This document shows positions 15,803 to 25,135 of a stretch of DNA of 64,000 bases, piece by piece. Both the position numbers and the translations under genes were made by a program. Source of the stretch: an uncultured Lachnospiraceae bacterium. Lineage in GTDB: Bacteria; Bacillota; Clostridia; Lachnospirales; Lachnospiraceae. How positions within the stretch are numbered: position 1 is the first letter of the stretch; every line of letters starts with the position of its first letter. Where the stretch lies: assembly GCA_910579285.1 (NCBI GenBank), contig CAJTTT010000013.1:1-64000 (forward strand). The letters are read 5' to 3'. The notes beneath the pieces were generated by a model. The model did no database searches. It was not told the origin of the DNA and saw only the letters and a list, made by a program, of their open reading frames with translations.

Positions 15803-16708
15803 ATGATTGAGATACATAATCTGACGAAGCATTTTGACAAGATCAAAGCCGTCGATGAAGTCAGCGTGGAGATCAGGGAGAAAACGGTTTTCGGACTGAT
15901 CGGCACGAACGGCGCGGGAAAGAGCACCGTACTGCGCATGATAGCGGGCGTGATTAAGCCTGACGAAGGCACGGTTGCGGTGGATAATATGCCCGTTTAT
16001 GACAATGTGGAGGCAAAGAAGAGGCTGTTTTTTATCGCCGACGAACCTTATTTTTTTGCAAATGTCAACGCGGGCGCTATGGAGCGCTATTACAGCGGCA
16101 TTTACGAGAATTTTGACAGGGAGGAATTTTATCGGTATCTGGAAAAATTTAACCTGGACAAAAACAGGAAGATCAGCACTTTTTCCAAGGGTATGAAAAA
16201 GCAGCTTGCCCTGCTTCTCGGGATATGCGCTCACACGAAATATATTCTGTGCGATGAGACCTTCGACGGGCTTGACCCGGTGATGCGCCAGGGCATTAAG
16301 TCCATTTTTGCGAAAGAGATGGAGGAGCGGGGGCTGACCCCGGTGATCGCTTCCCATAACCTGCGGGAGCTGGAGGATATCTGTGATCATGTGGGATTGC
16401 TGCACAAGGGCGGCGTTCTGCTTTCCCGGGATCTGGAAGATATGAAGTGCAATATCCAGAAGGTGCAGTGTGTATTCAGCGCGGTGGAGGATGAACTGAA
16501 GGCGTTAAACGGACTGGAAGTATTGAAGAAAGAACAGAGGGGATCTCTTTGCACGATCACGGTGCGCAGCACGAGGGAGGAAGTGGAGGCGCGGTTTGCC
16601 ACGGTGGATACGATTTTTTACGAGGTGCTGCCGTTATCCCTGGAGGAGATATTTATCAGTGAAACGGAGGTGGTAGGTTATGACATCAAAAAACTCATTC
16701 TTGGCTAG
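15803..16708 (+). CDS. ABC transporter ATP-binding protein (YtrB-like)
   Basis: This 301-residue ATPase has Walker A GTNGAGKST, a degenerate signature FSKGMKKQLAL (SKG instead of SGG), Walker B YILCDETFDGLD and the His switch ASHNLRE. That variant signature is common in the YtrB/EcsA type. About 70 C-terminal residues extend past the nucleotide domain. The gene lies 64 bp after the regulator behind AAGGAGGG. It overlaps the permease gene by 29 bp, supporting a dedicated pair. Confidence 0.9.
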   Translation: MIEIHNLTKHFDKIKAVDEVSVEIREKTVFGLIGTNGAGKSTVLRMIAGVIKPDEGTVAVDNMPVYDNVEAKKRLFFIADEPYFFANVNAGAMERYYSGIYENFDREEFYRYLEKFNLDKNRKISTFSKGMKKQLALLLGICAHTKYILCDETFDGLDPVMRQGIKSIFAKEMEERGLTPVIASHNLRELEDICDHVGLLHKGGVLLSRDLEDMKCNIQKVQCVFSAVEDELKALNGLEVLKKEQRGSLCTITVRSTREEVEARFATVDTIFYEVLPLSLEEIFISETEVVGYDIKKLILG

Positions 16709-18815
16709 CTGCAGGGAAAATCAGAAACGCAGGGTATGGGTCTGGATTGTGGCGGTGCTGTCCCAGCTTCTCCTGTACGGCGGCATGACAATGATTTATT
16801 TAAGCAGGATCAGAGGATTTCAGGAGGCGGGAAGTTTCAGAACCCCGGCGGAGTTTCAGCAGGCGATCTGTCAGGCGGCGAGGGATGCCCTTGGGTTTTC
16901 CGATAATCTCTATGGGACGATCTTTCTTCTGGCGGCCATCATCGGCATGCAGGGTTTTTCTTATCTGTTTGACAGAAAAAAGGTGGATATGTATCACAGT
17001 GTGCCTGTTTCAAAGGACAGAAGGTTTGCCGTGGTTTACTTAAACGGTATTGTGATTTATCTTGTGGCCAACCTTTCCGGGCTGGCTCTGGGAACAGTCA
17101 TCGCTGCTGCCCAGGGGGCGGTGAATATGGAGGTGCTGGCAAACGCGGGACTTGCCTTCGTGTGGAACCTGTTCCTGTTCCTGGCCTTCTACCATATGAT
17201 GATGCTGGCGGTGATGCTGACGGGAAACCGTTTTGTGACAGTCTGTGCGTATTTGACGTTTGTTTTGTACGAGTATGGCCTGCAGACCCAGATCAGTGCA
17301 TTGAAACGGATCTTTTTCAATACCTATTCCGAATATTATCTGGGAGCGGAACCGAAGCTGTCGGTGATTTATGACTGTACGCTTCATATCTGGAACATTA
17401 AGAATGCGCAGGATGCTGCGGCAGCGGCGGCCATCGCCATGCCGATTGTAGCGAAGTGGATACTGATCGGCACTGCATTTTTGGCTCTTTCGTATCTGGC
17501 CTACAAAAAAAGACCGTCCGAGGCGGCGGGCAGTGCCGTAGCCTTTCCGCTTTTGAAGCCTGTGGCCAAGGTGGCGGTGGCAATTCCTGTGGCGCTTCTG
17601 GCGGGCAGGATGGTGTACGATACTTCCTATGAGAATGAACTGCTGCAGATTGCTGGAATGCTTGCCGGCGGACTGATCTTCTGCGCCGCAGCGGAGGTGC
17701 TTTTTGATTTCGATATCAGAAGCATTTTCAGACATCTGCCCTCAAGCGGCGTTGCGCTTGCCGGCATTCTGGCAATATTTTGCATATTTAAATGGGATAT
17801 ATTTGGGTATGACAGTTACATACCGGCGCAAAATAAAGTGGAGAGTATTGCAATTTCAGCAGACGGGTACTATGATAATTATTGGGATGAAAACCGACAG
17901 TATTTCAGTCAGGGTGAGTTTGAAAAAGAAAATATGTTTCTGACGGATGTATCGCCTGTTCTGGCTCTGGCAGAGTCGGTGAAAGAGGCTGACACGGAAC
18001 AGATGGGAGATGCCCGCCCTGTGCAGATTCTGTACCGTCTGAAATCCGGCAGAATGGCTGCCAGAATGATACGGGTGGATTATGATGACCCGGGCACGGA
18101 GGAACTTCTCAATCAGATCTTTCGGACTGACGCTTTTAAAAAGGGCGTGTTCCAGGGGATCACGGACGAGACTTCCTATGCGGATCTGGCACGGATTACC
18201 TACTCCAACGGCCCGGCAAGGGCGGTGATTCCTGTGGAGGAGGCCGGGACACTTCGGGAAGCATGGCTGAAAGATATGGAGCAGTTTGATTTCACGCTGG
18301 TGCGCCATAACCGCCCATGCGGTATCCTCTATTTTCATTATGGGGATTATAACCAGAGACAATGGGTGGTGTATGACAGCTTTGAAAATACGGTTTCCGC
18401 GCTGAAAAAGCTGGAGGCTTACTATCCGATGGAGCTTGACGCGGCGGATATCGAGTCGGTTACGGTGACCTGCTACCACAATGAGTTGGCACAGCAGGAT
18501 AACGCGGTGGACTATGACATGCAGCCGAGGGCTGTGGCGGAGACATGGGATGCCGGCTACACGGATTACACAGTTTCCGAAACCTTCTATGAGGAGGAAC
18601 AGATCGCACAGATTCTGCCCCACATCTATTGCAGCTGGATAGACGCGCCCTGGGCAGACTACAAGGATCTGGATGACAACTACTCGCTGGAGATTGTGTT
18701 TAAGAGGGATTCGACTTATCCTTATCAGAGGGATAATTATTATTTTGCCTATTCCTTCTATGCGGGACAGGTGCCGGATTTTGTGGCGGAGGCTACGGCG
18801 TATACGGGTGAATAG
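16680..18815 (+). CDS. ABC transporter permease with large extracytoplasmic domain
   Basis: This 711-residue protein has several membrane helices in the first 370 residues. They start with VWIVAVLSQLLLYGGMTMIYL and end near SGVALAGILAIFCIFKW. A soluble part of about 340 residues rich in Tyr, Asp and Glu follows. The arrangement resembles YtrC/D-type or DUF6449 permeases. Overlap with the ATPase gene indicates a two-component ABC system under the YtrA regulator. The outer domain could sense or bind an envelope-active compound. Confidence 0.8.
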   Translation: MTSKNSFLASCRENQKRRVWVWIVAVLSQLLLYGGMTMIYLSRIRGFQEAGSFRTPAEFQQAICQAARDALGFSDNLYGTIFLLAAIIGMQGFSYLFDRKKVDMYHSVPVSKDRRFAVVYLNGIVIYLVANLSGLALGTVIAAAQGAVNMEVLANAGLAFVWNLFLFLAFYHMMMLAVMLTGNRFVTVCAYLTFVLYEYGLQTQISALKRIFFNTYSEYYLGAEPKLSVIYDCTLHIWNIKNAQDAAAAAAIAMPIVAKWILIGTAFLALSYLAYKKRPSEAAGSAVAFPLLKPVAKVAVAIPVALLAGRMVYDTSYENELLQIAGMLAGGLIFCAAAEVLFDFDIRSIFRHLPSSGVALAGILAIFCIFKWDIFGYDSYIPAQNKVESIAISADGYYDNYWDENRQYFSQGEFEKENMFLTDVSPVLALAESVKEADTEQMGDARPVQILYRLKSGRMAARMIRVDYDDPGTEELLNQIFRTDAFKKGVFQGITDETSYADLARITYSNGPARAVIPVEEAGTLREAWLKDMEQFDFTLVRHNRPCGILYFHYGDYNQRQWVVYDSFENTVSALKKLEAYYPMELDAADIESVTVTCYHNELAQQDNAVDYDMQPRAVAETWDAGYTDYTVSETFYEEEQIAQILPHIYCSWIDAPWADYKDLDDNYSLEIVFKRDSTYPYQRDNYYFAYSFYAGQVPDFVAEATAYTGE

Positions 18816-18850
18816 TGTGAGAAGAGTTGCTTTGAAACTCCCTCTCACAC
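18815..18850 (+). other. Stem-loop between the two ABC systems
   Basis: GTGTGAGA (18815-18822) pairs with TCTCACAC (18843-18850), beginning inside the permease stop codon. No T-run follows, so it may set differential expression or mRNA stability rather than end transcription. Confidence 0.5.
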
Positions 18851-18882
18851 AAATGAACGATATTTATAGAAAGGAAACGGAC

Positions 18883-19635
18883 GTGGACGGGAACAGATGG
18901 GATGAACCTGTGATACAGGTGAAGGATCTCTATAAGATATACCGGGTCGGAGAGGAGAGGGTGCGCGCCTTAAACGGCGTCAGCTTCTCTATCAGGCGGG
19001 GGTGCTTCTGCTCTATTGTGGGCGCCTCCGGCTCCGGCAAGTCCACACTGCTCAACATGCTGGCAGGACTGGAAAAACCGACCAAGGGTGAGATCGTGAT
19101 TGCGGGAGAACATATGGAGAAAAAGACGGAAAACCAGCTTGTGGCATTCCGCCGGGAGCACATCGGTTTTATCTTCCAGTCTTTCAATCTCATGGGCACC
19201 ATGAATGCCATAGAAAATGTGGCGCTGCCGCTGACTTTTCAGGGCATGAATAAGAAGAGCCGGAACCAAAAGGCGGAGGAGATGCTGGATCTGGTGGGGC
19301 TGACCAAACACAAGCGGCACAGACCAAACCAGATGTCCGGCGGACAGCAGCAGCGCGTGGGCGTGGCCAGGGCGCTTGTGGTGGAGCCGGAAATCATTTT
19401 TGCGGATGAGCCTACGGGCAATCTGGACTCCAACACTTCCGTGGAGGTGATGAACCTGATGAAGCGGGTGGTGCGGGAGAAAAACCAGACCCTGGTGATG
19501 GTTACCCACGACAATTATCTGGCGGGCTTTGCAGATATCGTGATCCGAATCCGGGATGGAAAAATTTTGGAGATCGAGGAGCGGAGCGGACAGGATATGC
19601 CGGAGGAGATTGCGGTACAGACGGGAGAAGATTGA
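18883..19635 (+). CDS. ABC transporter ATP-binding protein (MacB/LolD type)
   Basis: About 250 residues. Walker A is GASGSGKST, followed by Q-loop FIFQSFNLMGTM, signature MSGGQQQRVGVARAL, Walker B IIFADEPTGNLDS and switch VTHD. This type pairs with FtsX-fold permeases that move substrates at the outer face of the membrane. GTG 18883 is chosen because AAAGGAAACGG precedes it; an in-frame ATG at 18853 has no ribosome site. The stop overlaps the next reading frame, linking it to the surface protein and permease downstream. Confidence 0.88.
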   Translation: MDGNRWDEPVIQVKDLYKIYRVGEERVRALNGVSFSIRRGCFCSIVGASGSGKSTLLNMLAGLEKPTKGEIVIAGEHMEKKTENQLVAFRREHIGFIFQSFNLMGTMNAIENVALPLTFQGMNKKSRNQKAEEMLDLVGLTKHKRHRPNQMSGGQQQRVGVARALVVEPEIIFADEPTGNLDSNTSVEVMNLMKRVVREKNQTLVMVTHDNYLAGFADIVIRIRDGKILEIEERSGQDMPEEIAVQTGED

Positions 19636-19664
19636 AAAGTTTGCAGATTGGAAGGATAGGAGAG

Positions 19665-21449
19665 ATGAGAGAAAAAATGAGGAGCTGTGGGAGAGCAGTG
19701 AGGCGTTTGGCAGGCGGATTGGCGGGCCTGTTTTTTGCGTTGTCCGTGTTTGGACAGTCGGGAGTGTGGGACGCTGCGGCAGTGGTTTTTGCGGAGGAGA
19801 ACAAGGATAGCGTCAGCGCGAATGAAATCCAATATGTGGAGCGGACTTCCGACCGGGTGATTACCGATGATGATCGGTTTGACGCTGACGAGGATCTGCT
19901 CTACTATATGCAGAGTCTGGAGGTGCGCTATCATCTGGATGAGAAAGTGATGGAGGGGCTGCACAAACTTTTTGACAGTGCAGTTTACTATATCGCCAAC
20001 ACGGACATGTCCCTGACGGAGTTGTGGTCTTATGTCTCTTCGGTCAAGGGGAACATGGAGTCGGCGGCGGTGGCGAAAGTGACCCAGACTACAAGCGAGT
20101 TTATACAGGTGGCGGACAACTGGCAGACGCCTATCGTGAGTTACGGGCAGGGCGTTTCCATCGTGCTTCCTATCATCAATTTTGGCACGGAGGAGTTAAA
20201 CGACCTGATTGTGGAGCCGGTGGTTTCCAATCTTGTGACAGAGTGGCCCTTCGAGCCGGATGCGACCAATTATCTCCAGACGGAGCCCTATATTCCCGGG
20301 TGCCAGACGAAAGAGGCGGCAATGGAAAACCGCAGGGAATTTACGTTTCATTTTAAGACGAGAAGTGACGTAATGACGGGGTATTATCCGTTAAAGTTTC
20401 ACATATCCTACACAAAGGCAGGCGTCCGCAGTGAAGAGCCGGCGGAGCTTACGGTGTATGTAAAGACCATCGGCAAGCCGGGCAGCGGCATTATCGGCGG
20501 CAACGGACAGGAGGCTTCCGGCTCCAAGCCGCGCATTGTGGTGACAGGTTTTGAGACAAACCCGGAGAAGGTCTTTGCCGGGGAAACGTTTACGCTGACG
20601 ATTCATGTGAAAAATACATCCAAGGACACGACGGTGACCAATGTGCTGTTCGATATGCAGGCAGCCCAGGAGGGGGAAGATAAGACAAACACTTACTCCG
20701 CCTTTCTGCCGACATCGGGATCCAGCTCTGTCTACATGGAGCAGATTGCCCCGGACACTTCGGCGGATATCGAGATTGAGATGACGGCGAAGGCGGATCT
20801 GGCGCAGAAGCCGTATGTTCTGGACGTCAACATGAAATACGATGCGGCAACGGTCTTTGACCTGACAGACAAGGCCAGCGTATCGATTCCGATTTCCCAG
20901 GAGAGCCGTTTTGACACGAGCATCCCGGAGGTGGTGCCCGACAATATCGAGGTAGGTTCCCAGTCCAACGTGATGTTCAGCATTTACAATACAGGAAAGA
21001 CAACCCTTTATAACGTGCAGGTGAAATTTGTTGCGGATTCCATTGCGGAGGCTTCAGCCTTTGTGGGGAATCTCCAGTCCGGCAACACGGGGAATGTGGA
21101 TGTGATGCTGACTGGCGCGGCTGCCACGATGGATGACGGCATTGTGAAGCTGGAAATTAGCTATGAGGACGATGCGGGCAATGTGACCACGGAGGAAAAG
21201 GAGATTACCCTCTTTGTGGCAGAGCCTATGATGGACGACATGATGATGGGCGATGATATGATGGGCGGCGACATGATGATGGAAGGTGAGGAAGGCGGCA
21301 AGTCCAACACCGGCCTGATCGTAGGCGGCGTCTCAGGCGCAGTGGCTGTGGTGGGCGCAGGACTTGGGGTATTCTTCAAGCTGCGCAAAAAGAAGCGGGC
21401 AATGGCAGCGGAGGCGGCCGAGCTTGCAGAGCTGGAGAAAGAGCTGTAA
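19665..21449 (+). CDS. Secreted, membrane-anchored CARDB/NEW3-like protein
   Basis: About 594 residues. An N-terminal basic and hydrophobic signal (RRLAGGLAGLFFALSVFG) leads to an ectodomain with repeated Ig-like modules (VTGFETNPEKVFAGETFTLT..; NIEVGSQSNVMFSIYNTGKTTLYNVQV), as in COG1361/CARDB proteins. A Met/Asp/Gly-rich stretch (about 21229-21290) follows, then a C-terminal helix (TGLIVGGVSGAVAVVGAGLG) and a basic tail. It lies between a MacB-type ATPase and permease, so it probably acts as their extracytoplasmic partner. The start is uncertain (TTG 19632 also in frame). Confidence 0.75.
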   Translation: MREKMRSCGRAVRRLAGGLAGLFFALSVFGQSGVWDAAAVVFAEENKDSVSANEIQYVERTSDRVITDDDRFDADEDLLYYMQSLEVRYHLDEKVMEGLHKLFDSAVYYIANTDMSLTELWSYVSSVKGNMESAAVAKVTQTTSEFIQVADNWQTPIVSYGQGVSIVLPIINFGTEELNDLIVEPVVSNLVTEWPFEPDATNYLQTEPYIPGCQTKEAAMENRREFTFHFKTRSDVMTGYYPLKFHISYTKAGVRSEEPAELTVYVKTIGKPGSGIIGGNGQEASGSKPRIVVTGFETNPEKVFAGETFTLTIHVKNTSKDTTVTNVLFDMQAAQEGEDKTNTYSAFLPTSGSSSVYMEQIAPDTSADIEIEMTAKADLAQKPYVLDVNMKYDAATVFDLTDKASVSIPISQESRFDTSIPEVVPDNIEVGSQSNVMFSIYNTGKTTLYNVQVKFVADSIAEASAFVGNLQSGNTGNVDVMLTGAAATMDDGIVKLEISYEDDAGNVTTEEKEITLFVAEPMMDDMMMGDDMMGGDMMMEGEEGGKSNTGLIVGGVSGAVAVVGAGLGVFFKLRKKKRAMAAEAAELAELEKEL

Positions 21450-21466
21450 AACGAAAGGTAGCTGGA

Positions 21467-22819
21467 ATGAAGTTTCTTGATTTGCTGCGGATGAGCAGCG
21501 GTAATCTCTGGAAAAGAAAAGTGAGAACGATCCTGACGGTGCTTGGCGTAGTGATCGGCGTGGCTTCCATCGTGGTCATGGTGTCTCTGGGACTTGGCCT
21601 GAGCCGTTCCCTGATGGCGCAGTACGAGTCCTACGGCAGTCTGACCCAGGTCACGGTGAACGAACCGTGGGGTGATTCTTCCTCGGAGGAGGTAAAACGG
21701 CTGGACCAGAAACTGATTGATGAGATCCTAGCGATGGAGCATGTGGAATCGGTATACCCCATGCTGCGCACCCAGGCGCTTGCCAAGTACGGAAGCTATG
21801 AGGGATATCTGCAGTTACAGGGTATGCCGAAGGCGTATTTTGAAGATATGGATATCAAGATTGGAGAGGGACAGCTTCCCGGGAACGATGATAAACTGAC
21901 TTTCTTCTACGGCTGTCAGGTTTTACAGGATTTTTACAACTCCAAGGGGAGCGGCGGCTCCTACTGGGAGACGGGCGTTTTACCCGACATTGATCTGATG
22001 AAAGATCCCATTTTTGTGATCTTTGATATGGATGCATACTATGAGTCCGGCAGCACGGATGAAAATGGGCAGACGAAGAAGCCGCCGAAGAAATATTTGA
22101 TCGAGACCTGCGGTGTGGAGGCATCGCCCGGCGAGGATGAGTGGTCCCAGTATGGGTGGTATACCTACTGTGATATTGATGAACTCATAAAGGAATTGAA
22201 AAAGATATTTAAGAATAAGAGAATACCGGGGCAGCCGACAACCAAGACAGGAAAGCCCTACAAGGAGATATACTACAGTCAGCTTCTGGTCAACGTGGAC
22301 AGCATGGATCATGTGGTGGCGTTGCAGAAGTCGCTGACGGATATGGGCTATGACGCATACAGCCAGGCGGAATGGGTGGAGTCCGAGCAGAAGACGATGG
22401 GCTACATTCAGGCGGTACTCGGCGGCATCGGCGCGGTGTCCCTGTTTGTGGCGGCCATCGGTATCACCAACACGATGATGATGTCCATTTACGAGCGGAC
22501 GAAGGAGATCGGCGTGATGAAGGTGCTGGGATGCGATCTTCGCAATATCGGCAGTCTCTTTCTGATGGAGGCCGGTTTTATCGGCTTTATCGGGGGCGTG
22601 ATCGGTCTGATTCTGAGCTTCATTCTTTCTGTGGTGATCAATAAGGTGTCGGCGGGCGCCAATGACTATATGAATGTGTCCGGCGGTATTTCCTATATTC
22701 CTGTCTGGCTGGTGCTGTTATCTTTGGTGTTTGCGGTGATGGTGGGCATGCTGGCAGGGTTTTTCCCGGCGAGAAGGGCGATGCGTTTAAGTCCGCTGGC
22801 GGCGATCCGAAACGAATAA
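21467..22819 (+). CDS. ABC transporter permease (MacB/FtsX fold)
   Basis: This 450-residue protein has one N-terminal helix (RTILTVLGVVIGVASIVVMVS) and an extracytoplasmic core of about 250 residues. Three C-terminal helices follow (about 320-345, 365-395, 410-435), separated by the conserved MSIYERTKEIGVMKVLG cytoplasmic loop and ending PARRAMRLSPLAAIRNE. This is the four-helix MacB topology. With the ATPase at 18883 it should form a mechanotransmission-type ABC system, possibly exporting or sensing peptides or moving lipoproteins. Confidence 0.88.
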   Translation: MKFLDLLRMSSGNLWKRKVRTILTVLGVVIGVASIVVMVSLGLGLSRSLMAQYESYGSLTQVTVNEPWGDSSSEEVKRLDQKLIDEILAMEHVESVYPMLRTQALAKYGSYEGYLQLQGMPKAYFEDMDIKIGEGQLPGNDDKLTFFYGCQVLQDFYNSKGSGGSYWETGVLPDIDLMKDPIFVIFDMDAYYESGSTDENGQTKKPPKKYLIETCGVEASPGEDEWSQYGWYTYCDIDELIKELKKIFKNKRIPGQPTTKTGKPYKEIYYSQLLVNVDSMDHVVALQKSLTDMGYDAYSQAEWVESEQKTMGYIQAVLGGIGAVSLFVAAIGITNTMMMSIYERTKEIGVMKVLGCDLRNIGSLFLMEAGFIGFIGGVIGLILSFILSVVINKVSAGANDYMNVSGGISYIPVWLVLLSLVFAVMVGMLAGFFPARRAMRLSPLAAIRNE

Positions 22820-22862
22820 TGGTGCGGGACGATAATGGCAATTGTATGTGGAGGAGCAGAAT

Positions 22863-23750
22863 ATGCGTAGAAAAGGGATGCTTTTGGCAGGGCTTTGCGT
22901 GTTGGGACTTTGTGCCGGCTGCGGGCAGAAGAAAAGTATAACGCTGGAGCAGGAGATTGCCGTGGTATCGGACGAGACGGAGCATTCGGATGAGGCGGGA
23001 ACGGACCAGATAGAAGCGGACGACGAAGAAAAGGCCAACGCCTTGCCGGAAAATGAGGAGGACACATCAGAGACAAAAAGACAGGAAGATGTGCAGATAC
23101 AGGAGGAACTGTCAAAGATGCCGGAAGACGGGCAGACAGATCAGGATTTGGCGGAGGAACCAGAGAACGGCAGACATCTGACGCCGGAGGAGCTTGCAGA
23201 GTACACGGAGTGGGTACAGGATCACTCCAATTATGGATTCCTTCTGTCAGAATGGGAAAATCCCGAACAGATCGATCTCTATCAGGTGTTTTATACTGGC
23301 GCCGGGGTCGGGAGACCGGGAACGGAGGAGGAGAAACAGGCACATATAGCGCGCTGGAATTTGCCGGGAATCGAGACAGATTTCAGGGCCATAGATAAAG
23401 CGGCTGCGGATGCCCTGCTTTTGGAAAAGACGGGATTTACTTACGATGAGCTTGTGGCGAAGGGCAGCAGGGGAATGGAAGACTGGTATTATGCCGAAAC
23501 GGACAGTTTTTGTTCGGAGAGCGGCGATACGAATTACTGCCATTTTGTATGTGTGGATGGCGCTATGAATGAGGAGGGGACGATTGCCACGCTGTACTTT
23601 GAGGGAGACGAATGGGTGAGTAAATGCGAGACCAAAGTGAGCACTGAGGCGGGACAAAGGCGTTTTCTCAGCAATCATTTTTTGAGCACGGAAACATATT
23701 CCGAAGCGCCGGATGGAGCGTTCTTTTTATATAATAGGAAATTGCGATAG
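22863..23750 (+). CDS. Putative lipoprotein whose C-terminus comes from a repeat
   Basis: This 295-residue lipoprotein has the signal MRRKGMLLAGLCVLGLCAGC with the lipobox LCAGC (Cys20). An acidic Glu/Asp/Thr linker and a globular region of about 170 residues with no recognised domain follow. ATG 22863 follows GGAGGAGCAG. It lies 43 bp after the MacB-type permease and may belong to that operon. The last codons (LYNRKLR and stop) lie inside the dispersed hairpin repeat, so the original C-terminus may have been replaced or extended. Confidence 0.7.
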   Translation: MRRKGMLLAGLCVLGLCAGCGQKKSITLEQEIAVVSDETEHSDEAGTDQIEADDEEKANALPENEEDTSETKRQEDVQIQEELSKMPEDGQTDQDLAEEPENGRHLTPEELAEYTEWVQDHSNYGFLLSEWENPEQIDLYQVFYTGAGVGRPGTEEEKQAHIARWNLPGIETDFRAIDKAAADALLLEKTGFTYDELVAKGSRGMEDWYYAETDSFCSESGDTNYCHFVCVDGAMNEEGTIATLYFEGDEWVSKCETKVSTEAGQRRFLSNHFLSTETYSEAPDGAFFLYNRKLR

Positions 23751-23787
23751 TGTAAAAAATCGAGCGTGCCGACGCTCGATTTTTTAT
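23724..23787 (+). repeat. Dispersed hairpin repeat, forward copy
   Basis: T-rich start, AGGAAATTGCGATAGTGT, A6, hairpin ATCGAGCGT / ACGCTCGAT and T6. It overlaps the 3' end of the lipoprotein gene and supplies its terminator. It is nearly identical to 25167-25227 and to the reverse complement of 5005-5067. Confidence 0.8.
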
Positions 23788-23807
23788 AGTCAGCAGGATA
23801 AAAATAC

Positions 23808-23837
23808 TTGCTTTTTTCTACGTTTATGTTGTATGAT
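23808..23837 (+). promoter_or_regulatory. Candidate promoter of the four-repeat secreted protein
   Basis: TTGCTT (23808-23813), an 18-bp spacer and TATGAT (23832-23837), giving a leader of about 180 bases. Confidence 0.45.
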
Positions 23838-23892
23838 AGATTTACATAAGTATTTATTATGGTAATCTTGTGCAACATAGGATGGAGGAGAA

Positions 23893-23957
23893 GATTGAAA
23901 AATCAAATGGATGTGATGATTTTTCAATCACGAGTTTGTGTCGAAGCCACAAACTCG
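23893..23957 (+). other. Tandem perfect stem-loops in a leader
   Basis: GATTGAAAAATCA (23893-23905) pairs perfectly with 23917-23929. CGAGTTTGTG (23931-23940) pairs with 23948-23957. The two stems abut and lie in the predicted leader of the next gene. Neither ends in a T-run, so processing, mRNA stability or translational control are more likely than termination. Confidence 0.55.
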
Positions 23958-24026
23958 GTATCGCAGGACTAAATGGGAGATTTGGCTTGCGGCCTTCGCA
24001 ACATTTGCTCAGGCGAGGAGGAAAGC

Positions 24027-25121
24027 ATGAAAAAATACAAAAGATCGGCACGGTTATGCATGACGGCTCTGGCGGCCTGCGGCATGCTGCTCGCACCTGC
24101 GGGGGTGAAGCTTAATGTACACGCGGAGGAAGTGATCGCCACGGTGCAGGGCAGGGTGATGGAGGGGACCACAGCCAAACTGCTGTATCTGGACACCTCA
24201 GACGGAAAGATGGAGATAAAGATTGACGGGAGCACCAGCACAGGAAACTGTAAGATGCTGCTGCCGGACAAGAAGATCAGTGTGTCGGTGGCAAACGGAA
24301 ACGACGGTTATCTCCATGCGGTTACGATCTCAGAAAACGGGGAGAATCCCAGCGTTGAACTGGACACCTCAAAGGTTTCCAATGTGGTCGGGACTGTAAA
24401 TGAAAAGACGACGGAAAATGTTCTGCATCTGGATACGGCGCAGGGTGAAATGGAATTAAAAATTGACAAGAACACGGATTTGAGCAACTGCTCTGTTCTG
24501 GTGGTGTCCGGGAAGTATGTGGTAAGCTGTGCGAGAGGTGAGGACGCTTACATGCATGCCATCAGCATTGCGGATGTGGCGGCGGCGCCCGTTTCCTCAA
24601 CAGACACGTCACAGACAGGAACGGCTTCCCAGGCATACAGTCAGACGCCGGTGGTGAATCCGACAGGCGAGACAAGATCCGTGACGGGAACGGTGAAAAG
24701 TAACACAGATGAATCGACACTTTATCTGGCGACCTCGGAAGGAGATTTTACGTTTAAGATTGACGAAAGTACGGATTCCTCCAAAGGCATGGTTCTGACG
24801 CCGGACAATAAGCTGATGGTAACTTATTTCAGAGGCTCGGACAGCGTGCTTCATGTCGCGTCACTTGTGGGCGTTAAGGATAGTTCCTCAGCCTCGGTGG
24901 ACACATCTTCCCAGGCAACTGTGATTGGTACGGTGAAAGCCAAGTCTACGGAGAATATTCTTGTTCTGGATACATCCGCAGGTGAGATGGAGCTGAAGAT
25001 GGACAAGGTGGCAGCACCGTCCGGCTGTAAGGTGCTGGTGGAAGGAAAGAAAATTTCTGTGACCTGTTCCAGAGGGGACGATGCCTATATGCATGCGCTC
25101 ACCGTTACAGCGGTAAAATAA
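24027..25121 (+). CDS. Secreted protein with four tandem repeats of about 70 residues
   Basis: 364 residues. A signal peptide (MKKYKRSARLCMTALAACGMLLAPAGVKLNVHA) is followed by four divergent repeats of one module. Each runs V.GTV...(S/T)...L.LDT..G.ME.K.D..T....C.VL...K..V...RG.DAYMHA..I. A Ser/Thr/Gln linker separates repeats two and three, and repeat three has lost its cysteine. Beta-rich extracellular modules are likely; the function is unknown. ATG 24027 follows GGCGAGGAGG; an in-frame start at 23973 would overlap the leader hairpin region and break the signal peptide. Confidence 0.75.
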   Translation: MKKYKRSARLCMTALAACGMLLAPAGVKLNVHAEEVIATVQGRVMEGTTAKLLYLDTSDGKMEIKIDGSTSTGNCKMLLPDKKISVSVANGNDGYLHAVTISENGENPSVELDTSKVSNVVGTVNEKTTENVLHLDTAQGEMELKIDKNTDLSNCSVLVVSGKYVVSCARGEDAYMHAISIADVAAAPVSSTDTSQTGTASQAYSQTPVVNPTGETRSVTGTVKSNTDESTLYLATSEGDFTFKIDESTDSSKGMVLTPDNKLMVTYFRGSDSVLHVASLVGVKDSSSASVDTSSQATVIGTVKAKSTENILVLDTSAGEMELKMDKVAAPSGCKVLVEGKKISVTCSRGDDAYMHALTVTAVK

Positions 25122-25135
25122 GATATCAGCCAGAC

